A program made the position numbers and the translations under genes. DNA of 64,000 nucleotides from Coturnix japonica (Eukaryota > Chordata > Aves > Galliformes > Phasianidae), in NCBI RefSeq assembly GCF_001577835.2, contig NC_029518.1:34465462-34529461 (forward strand). The letters run 5' to 3'. Under the pieces are notes generated by a model, which was given only the letters and a program-made list of their open reading frames with translations, did not search any database and was not told where the DNA came from. The stretch's first letter is position 1, and each line of letters opens with the position of its first letter. This document shows positions 58,301 through 64,000 of this stretch, piece by piece.

Positions 58301-61300
58301 CCCTTCAGCATAATCAGCCATTCCCTTGTTCCAAGCTCTCCTAAGTGCCTGATTGACCTTCACTGTCCCTCCAGCTCTCTATCCCGCCTGGCAACAGATA
58401 AGATAAAACTTGTCAATGTGTTGGAGAGCTCTCACAGATCTTTCCCATGCGCATTAGGTTGTATTTGTTCCCTGACATTGTGTTGCCCACTTGTCCAGCT
58501 TTGGCTGTGATTGATGGAAACTAGCAGAAGTTTTTTAAACAAAACTTGCAGTCCCACCAAAAGGAAAAGATGGGGTCAGCCTTAGCTCACTGGTGTGAGA
58601 ACTGCAGCCATGAAGCAGGGTCACCTTCTTCACCTTTTCTGTGCATGTTGTGCCCCACCCCCTATCTCTTGGCTGCTGGAGGACAAAATAAGATATAGTG
58701 GGACCTGTGGGAATTGTCTTCCCCTTCCTCTTCCTCTCACCTTCACCTCATCTGCCTTCTCTTTCCTGTCCTTGTCATTCTCGTGACTCTTCCTTACCCT
58801 CTCCTAATAAAGCCCCCAAAACTGATCTCAAAACCCTCTTCACATAGGTCATGTTGTAGAGATGGTATTTGCAAATTCCTTTGGTTTCTTCTGCTTCTCT
58901 GTTCACACGCTTTTATTGTCTTGTCTGTCTAGAGATAGCTTTTCAGGTCAAGGTCTGCCCCATGTTTCAGATCTGTAAAATGCCATGCAAAAACGTCTGT
59001 CTGGTCTGTACAGAGAAAAACAGACAAACTTCACGTGCATCCAAAACCACCACAAAACTCAAGCAAAAAATGCTTTGAATTGAATTTGTCTTTTTGTCAG
59101 TTGTGTACATGGGATCCTATAGCTCTTGAGTAATGTGATCTGGACAGAGACAGTGAAAAAACTTCATCAACTCGTTAAAAAGACTCATCTTTCAGCAAAG
59201 AGAGGCTCAAACTTTGAGAAATAAAGCTGTTATCAAGATCCTGAGCAGCAGAGCTTGAGCTTTTATGAGCCTGGCTTGTGGGAACTGAAGCCGGAGGAAT
59301 CATCCTTACTTTGCAGTCTGAAGTCTCCTGATGGCAATGTGCTTTGTTTGCAGGTAGTGAGGTGAAGCAAATTGTTCGTGGAATGCCTCGTGACTGCCTG
59401 GCAGGTCTCGGTCCTTCCTGTTGCCAACTGGGGATGGTGTTCAGTGTACATTTTCAGGACCATCTGATGGATTTCCCTTCAAACACAACAAACAAACCAG
59501 ACTCCAAAGAACAGTACATGTTCCGGGCACCTAGAAGCAGCTGTAGGGAAACATCTCTTGGCTGGCGCTTCTGCAAAATGAACCTCATGCCCTGTGCAGT
59601 GTGGAAGGGGCAGGTGTGATAGGGCATGTCTGGGCACCTGGCTCCTTGCAGCTGACAGGCCTTGTTGGTGCACCTCCACGGGCTCCTCAAGGAGGCCAAG
59701 AGGAGGCGGCTGACAAAGTGAGGTGGGCAGGGGCCGAGGGCCCCAGGCAGCAGTGAGGGGAAGGAGTGCCTCCATGCAGCGGATTAATTGTTCCTCTGTG
59801 CTGTTTCCTGACTCTTTGAGAAGATCTTTATAAAGCCTGAAGTGGAAACAGTGATGCAGAGCTGGGGAGGCACTACCTAATTTCCTCCTGGCTGTACCAT
59901 ATACCGCCTACGGCTGGTGGGGCGAGGCTTCCCTGAAGCAGCAGCTCCCCTGGTAGCAGGTCGTCTGGATCACAGGGAGTGGGCACACCAAGGGAGTGAG
60001 CTGCTGGCTGCTTTGCTGCTCTCATGTCTTTAATTTGGGAAAGCTGATCATTGTGTGCTTGAAGGGTGGGTGGAGGACACTGCCGCTCTCCTGCTCTTAG
60101 TGACTATGGTCTGCAGGTCACACAAACAGCTCCCTCAGCAACCTAGGGGTGCCCAAGTTGGGTTACCTCAGTTGGAGGCTGCTTAGCAGCCAGTACTGCA
60201 GTCAGCCAGGAAATCATGGTGGTGGAGACAGGAAAGGTCCCAGAGATTAAGGTAGTACAGCAGCAGGGTGTGTAGCAGCGTTCCCAGCCTCCTGCAGGCT
60301 CCTCAGCAGCATGGGCAAGGCTGAGCCGTCACGCTGGTAGCCATGTGAGCTCTGGGAGGTGGCCACCCTCCAGCCCCAGGCTGTGGCAGGCTGACGCCCA
60401 TAGTCACCTCCTCACACCCTGCCCTTGGCCTGGCTCCTGGGTTCAGATATTCCAGCCCTGCATGGCTGTGACTCCCCCTGCTTTGGGTCAGGGGTTGTCT
60501 GGAGGGACGCAGTTGTGTCTGCTAGCTGTGGTGTGACACAGTGACTCACTGCTCCTCAGTTTTACACACATCATGGGCCTCATCCGGACTTCTTCTTCAT
60601 CCCAGGCACCTTCCTTCTTGCTGTGCTGAGCAAGTAGACACGTGAGGGGTGACCATCCCCAGGGAAAGCTGGTGAGTGCCTGTTTGCCAGGCTTCTCCTC
60701 CAGCTAGGTAGCAGTGGGCACCAAAATAGAGACAAAAACTTTCTAGTTGTTTAACTCCATTCCTGCATATCAACCACAGAACAGCTGCAGGAGAGACTGG
60801 CTGCAGAGGGGCCATACGCATCGCTCTGTGTTTGTGTCTCTCCATTAAGAGCCTATCCCAGCAGAGCTCGCTTTCATTGCCGTGACTAAACCATTTCCCT
60901 CAAGGGCCTGGTCAGTGTCAGATGTGCACATGTGCACCATCCATTTAAATCCATAACAAACACACGCACGCACTTTGTGCAATGACGATGCCTCCGACTC
61001 ATGAAAAAAAAAAAAAGAAAAAGTGTTTTAAATGATCTTGGAGGATCTGTGTTGTCATTCAGCTCTGAGGAACAAAACCCACACCTCCACTGGGGATGTG
61101 CAGACAGAGAAGGACCGGACCCCACCACCATCACTCCTTCCCCAGCCGCCTCCTCCGGACAGAGAAACACGACCCCAGCACTTTGCTGCTCGGAGCAGAC
61201 TTCCTGCTCAGCCCTCCCTCCCTGCTGGCTCCTGCACGGAGCGCAAAGGAAATCTGCTTAGCCCTTACTTTCTCACACATGTTTCAGATGTGCAGGGGTG

Positions 61301-61821
61301 TGATTGTAAACAATGTCATCAGCCGTGCCAGAGCTGTCTGCTCCTACCGCGCTCTGTTCCCAGCACCCCAGGGGTTCCAGTAACAGGGCGTAAAGCAAAC
61401 AAAGCAAAACAGTAATCTGCTGTTCCAATTGCATTTTTGTTTTTAGAAAATGTTAATGATAGGTTATGTGATTACCCTAGGTTTGGCTCCACTTACTCTT
61501 TATTAAGCACATCTGGTATTTAGTAACAGTGTAAGTAGCAGGAGTTTTTCTGGCACGCAAATAAGATTATCCAACGTTGCCATGCAGCATGGAAACTCCT
61601 CAGGGAAGCCAGTGAGCTGTGCGGAGATACAAGACTTTCTTGTCGGCCGGGCAGCCAGCCAGGATAGCTGAAAAATGTGGATTGGCATGGAGCTGTTGCC
61701 ACGCAAACACTTCTGGAAATTTCTGTGTCGAGGCCTGCCAAATCCTTTATATGTAACATGAGTTTCTGTCTTCCTCAGCAGCCCATTCTGAGCCTGAGCT
61801 CTCCTGTGCACTTTAAAAAGG

Positions 61822-61864
<43 letters not shown>
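61822..61864. repeat. A43 homopolymer
   Basis: An uninterrupted run of 43 A is preceded by TTTAAAAAGG. There is no AATAAA in the normal position upstream, so this is not an obvious retrocopy tail. The exact length is likely unreliable. Confidence 0.9.
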
Positions 61865-61866
<2 letters not shown>

Positions 61867-63461
61867 AAAGAAATCCAATGCAATCCTTGGGTCCTGTTTC
61901 CAGAGCACCACTGCCAAGCTAACGATTTCACTGAATTAGGGGAATTTCCTCAAACATTCGTCTGAGCTACATTAAGTACAACATGTGGGAGACAACTGTG
62001 CTTCCTGGAGAAGAAAGGAAAGCTGTCTCACTCGGTGGAGACTGCCCAGCGTCTAGCAGGAGAAAAACAACCCACCATGACAAGAAAATGTTTTTTAAAA
62101 ACTTGGCACAAGAAGTGGGTTTTATTTATTTTGAACATCTTTTCTGGTCTGGCCAATGTAGCTCATGGCGAGCACCATGGCAGAGAGAAGAGGTGTTGCC
62201 ACTGGGGCCTGCAGCACGGAGCCAGCAGGTCTGGGCTCTGTTTCTGGCTCTGCCATGGCATTGGCCTTCCTTTGAGGCTCAGCAAAGCCTTCAGAGGTGG
62301 GTCCCGTCAGGACCTGTGCTCTGCTGCGGGTTTAATAGAGGTAGTGTTTGCCGGTTTCATATGTATTTGCATGCATGTAGGTTCTGCATCCAAAATCACT
62401 AATCCTCTAGGTTCCTTAGGGGAAGCACTGGGAAGGATATGGAGCAGAAAAGCAAACGTTCATCTGTTGCTCCGCTGTACTTGGCTCCTGCTCTTGCAAG
62501 GCACTGGCCCTGGGAGCTTTAAACTTGGTTGCTCAGCATCTGGGGATCTTAGTGGGTGTTCCTTACAAACCCCGGTCAGCGCTGGCTCTCCCGCTCTAAC
62601 AATGGGACACACATATTTATACCACAAGATTGTTGACTTAGTGACGGTGCCCTTGGGAAACAGTTAGCCCAGCCAGTTTCTAGACTTTTTTTTTTTTCTT
62701 TTTTCAGTGAAAAGAGCATTCAGCGTAGAAGCTGGTCATGAGCAGAGGGGATTCAGCACAGCAACTCAACATCACACTGTGCACAATTTCTATATGGCTG
62801 GTGTCCAGCTCCAGCACTCCGTTTCAGTGTGACTCTCCTGTCGGTGGGCCAGCTCACAGCACGGTGGGGAAGTCCCTGGGTGAGGCCCACAAAAGGAGTG
62901 CAAAAACCCCCTGCCAGACACTGGCTGGCATTGTCTGGTGTCTTAGCTGTCCTCTGCGGTGAACTTCTGATGCAACTTCCAGCCACAGGAAAGAGCATCT
63001 CATCCAAAGAGCTGACTTGCCTCCAAGCTGCATACCAGCATAAGGGGAAGAGGGGATCTGGCTCTACCGCTGTGCGCCTGTGATCAGAGCAACCCTCCCT
63101 GCTACCAAGAAGGGCAAGGGAAGGGGTATCAAGCAGCCTTTTGTCTGTACAGCACCAGAGGATTAACAACAGCGACACAACAGCCATAGCTCTCCAAAGG
63201 AGAAACTGATAAGCTGGGGATTTTCCTGTCTGCTGACCCACTCTTTGATACTCACAACTAATAACCTCCCTGTGAGTTAGCTTATACACAAGCAGAGCTT
63301 CTTTTCAACCTAGTCTGTGAGTGTCCCTCCCATGATGGTGGCTCCCTTGGCTGTAGTGACATATGAAGCTCAGAAGGGGCATCTTGCTGGGTAGGGACAG
63401 AGAATATTTCCAGGGCAATGAGGTGAGAGAGGATGAGAATGACTCACGGTGTATGTAAGGG

Positions 63462-63582
63462 AAGGATTTCAAAGACAGGTTGGATGAGGCTTTGGGCAAC
63501 CTGGAAGGTGCCAATGGCAGTGGGGTTGGAATGTGATTATCTTTAAGGTCCTTTCCAACCTAAATCATTCTGTGATTCTGTT
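63462..63582 (+). mobile_element. CR1 LINE 3' end fragment
   Basis: The sequence 'ggttggatgaggctttgggcaacctgg' (63479-63505), then 'ggttggaatgtgattatctttaaggtcctttccaacc' and 'cattctgtgattctg', is the CR1 3' UTR with its terminal repeats, on the + strand. Only about 120 bp of the 3' end is present. Confidence 0.9.
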
Positions 63583-63950
63583 TTTACAAGAATGGGGAGG
63601 AGGAAGTTGCAAGGCTTGGAGTGAGAGAAGTGAATTTCCTCAGGGAGGTAAAGACCAAAGAAAACATCAGGCAGGAAGAACTGGGGTGGAGAGGGAGAAC
63701 TGACAAGCAGGAGCAATGAAATTGAGGAGGATAGTTGCCAGGAATTAGTGGGAATGGCTAACAAGGAAAGAGAGAAGTAGGTAAAACCACTGTGAATAGA
63801 AAAGGAGCACGAGAGGGAAGAGAATTATTTTGGGAAGAGAGAGTACAGAACAGGAGAGAAGAGAATGTTATGGAGAAGACAAATATATCAGAGGTGAAAA
63901 GAGGACAAATAAGAGACATGGGAGAAAACAGGTAAAGCAAAGAGACTCCT
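63583..63950. repeat. Purine-rich tract
   Basis: About 370 bases directly after the CR1 tail are strongly purine-biased (GAGAGA, GGAGGA, AGAAGAG words) without a clean repeat unit. It may be a decayed GA-type satellite or microsatellite seeded at the LINE's 3' end. Confidence 0.55.
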
Positions 63951-64000
63951 GCTGCTCTTAAGTCAGCGAAGTTTCTTCTTACTGGTTCAGTATTGTGTTG

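Larger units (their letters stand above)
51540..63460. other. Gene-free stretch
   Basis: No protein gene, tRNA or rRNA was recognised. The 210-codon plus frame (62035-62667), 178-codon minus frame (62753-63289) and 155-codon plus frame (52755-53222) have no domains I know and overlap other frames. The stretch holds an (AAAT)n tract, a 43-A run, and two enhancer-like blocks (53960-54330 and 55080-55345). Confidence 0.5.

Noticed and set aside
62035-62667. 210-codon plus-strand frame
   Set aside because: It lacks any recognised family and overlaps another 139-codon frame in the same direction; it is best explained as chance.
1-64000. Endogenous retrovirus or LTR element
   Set aside because: I looked for gag/pol-like motifs and paired long terminal repeats and saw none; the only reverse-transcriptase signals belong to CR1-type LINEs.
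1-64000. CRISPR arrays, operons, tRNA or rRNA genes
   Set aside because: No regularly spaced direct repeats or RNA gene cores were seen, and the window is clearly vertebrate.

Overview
The window looks like a bird, probably a galliform such as chicken. Every interspersed repeat I can recognise is a CR1-type LINE or an older relative, there is no mammalian L1, Alu or B1 sequence, repeat density is low, and a very GC-rich CpG-island gene sits in a long AT-richer gene desert. The species is inferred from these features; no search was possible.

There is one clear protein-coding gene: IRF2BP2 (interferon regulatory factor 2 binding protein 2) on the + strand. Its CDS runs 35670-37544 in two exons split by a 153-bp intron, encoding 573 aa. 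A CpG-island promoter and 5' leader lie upstream (about 34400-35669) and carry a (GGCCCC)n hexanucleotide array and a 7-codon upstream ORF. An AU- and pyrimidine-rich 3' UTR runs to about 39.7 kb.

Layout: 1-11.7 kb is non-coding sequence with possible conserved elements. 11.7-14.3 kb holds relics of an ancient amniote CR1-like LINE on the minus strand. 14.3-28.7 kb is gene-poor. 28.7-30.3 kb is a 5'-truncated, internally deleted CR1 LINE on the + strand. 30.3-34.4 kb has a short CR1 tail and a cluster of TA, AAAT and TG microsatellites just ahead of the CpG island. 34.4-39.7 kb is IRF2BP2. A small GC-rich patch with a 36-bp duplicated unit lies at 39.9-40.0 kb. 40.6-64 kb is gene desert with three more CR1 fragments (43.7, 51.3 and 63.5 kb), candidate regulatory elements and a purine-rich terminal tract.

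There is no operon-like or multi-gene system here. The most interesting features concern the control and isoforms of IRF2BP2: the C9orf72-like hexamer array in its leader, the uORF, and a tiny intron that is a multiple of three with no in-frame stop. The candidate distal elements in the flanking desert, and a kilobase-scale colinear fossil of a very old CR1 lineage, are also worth a look.
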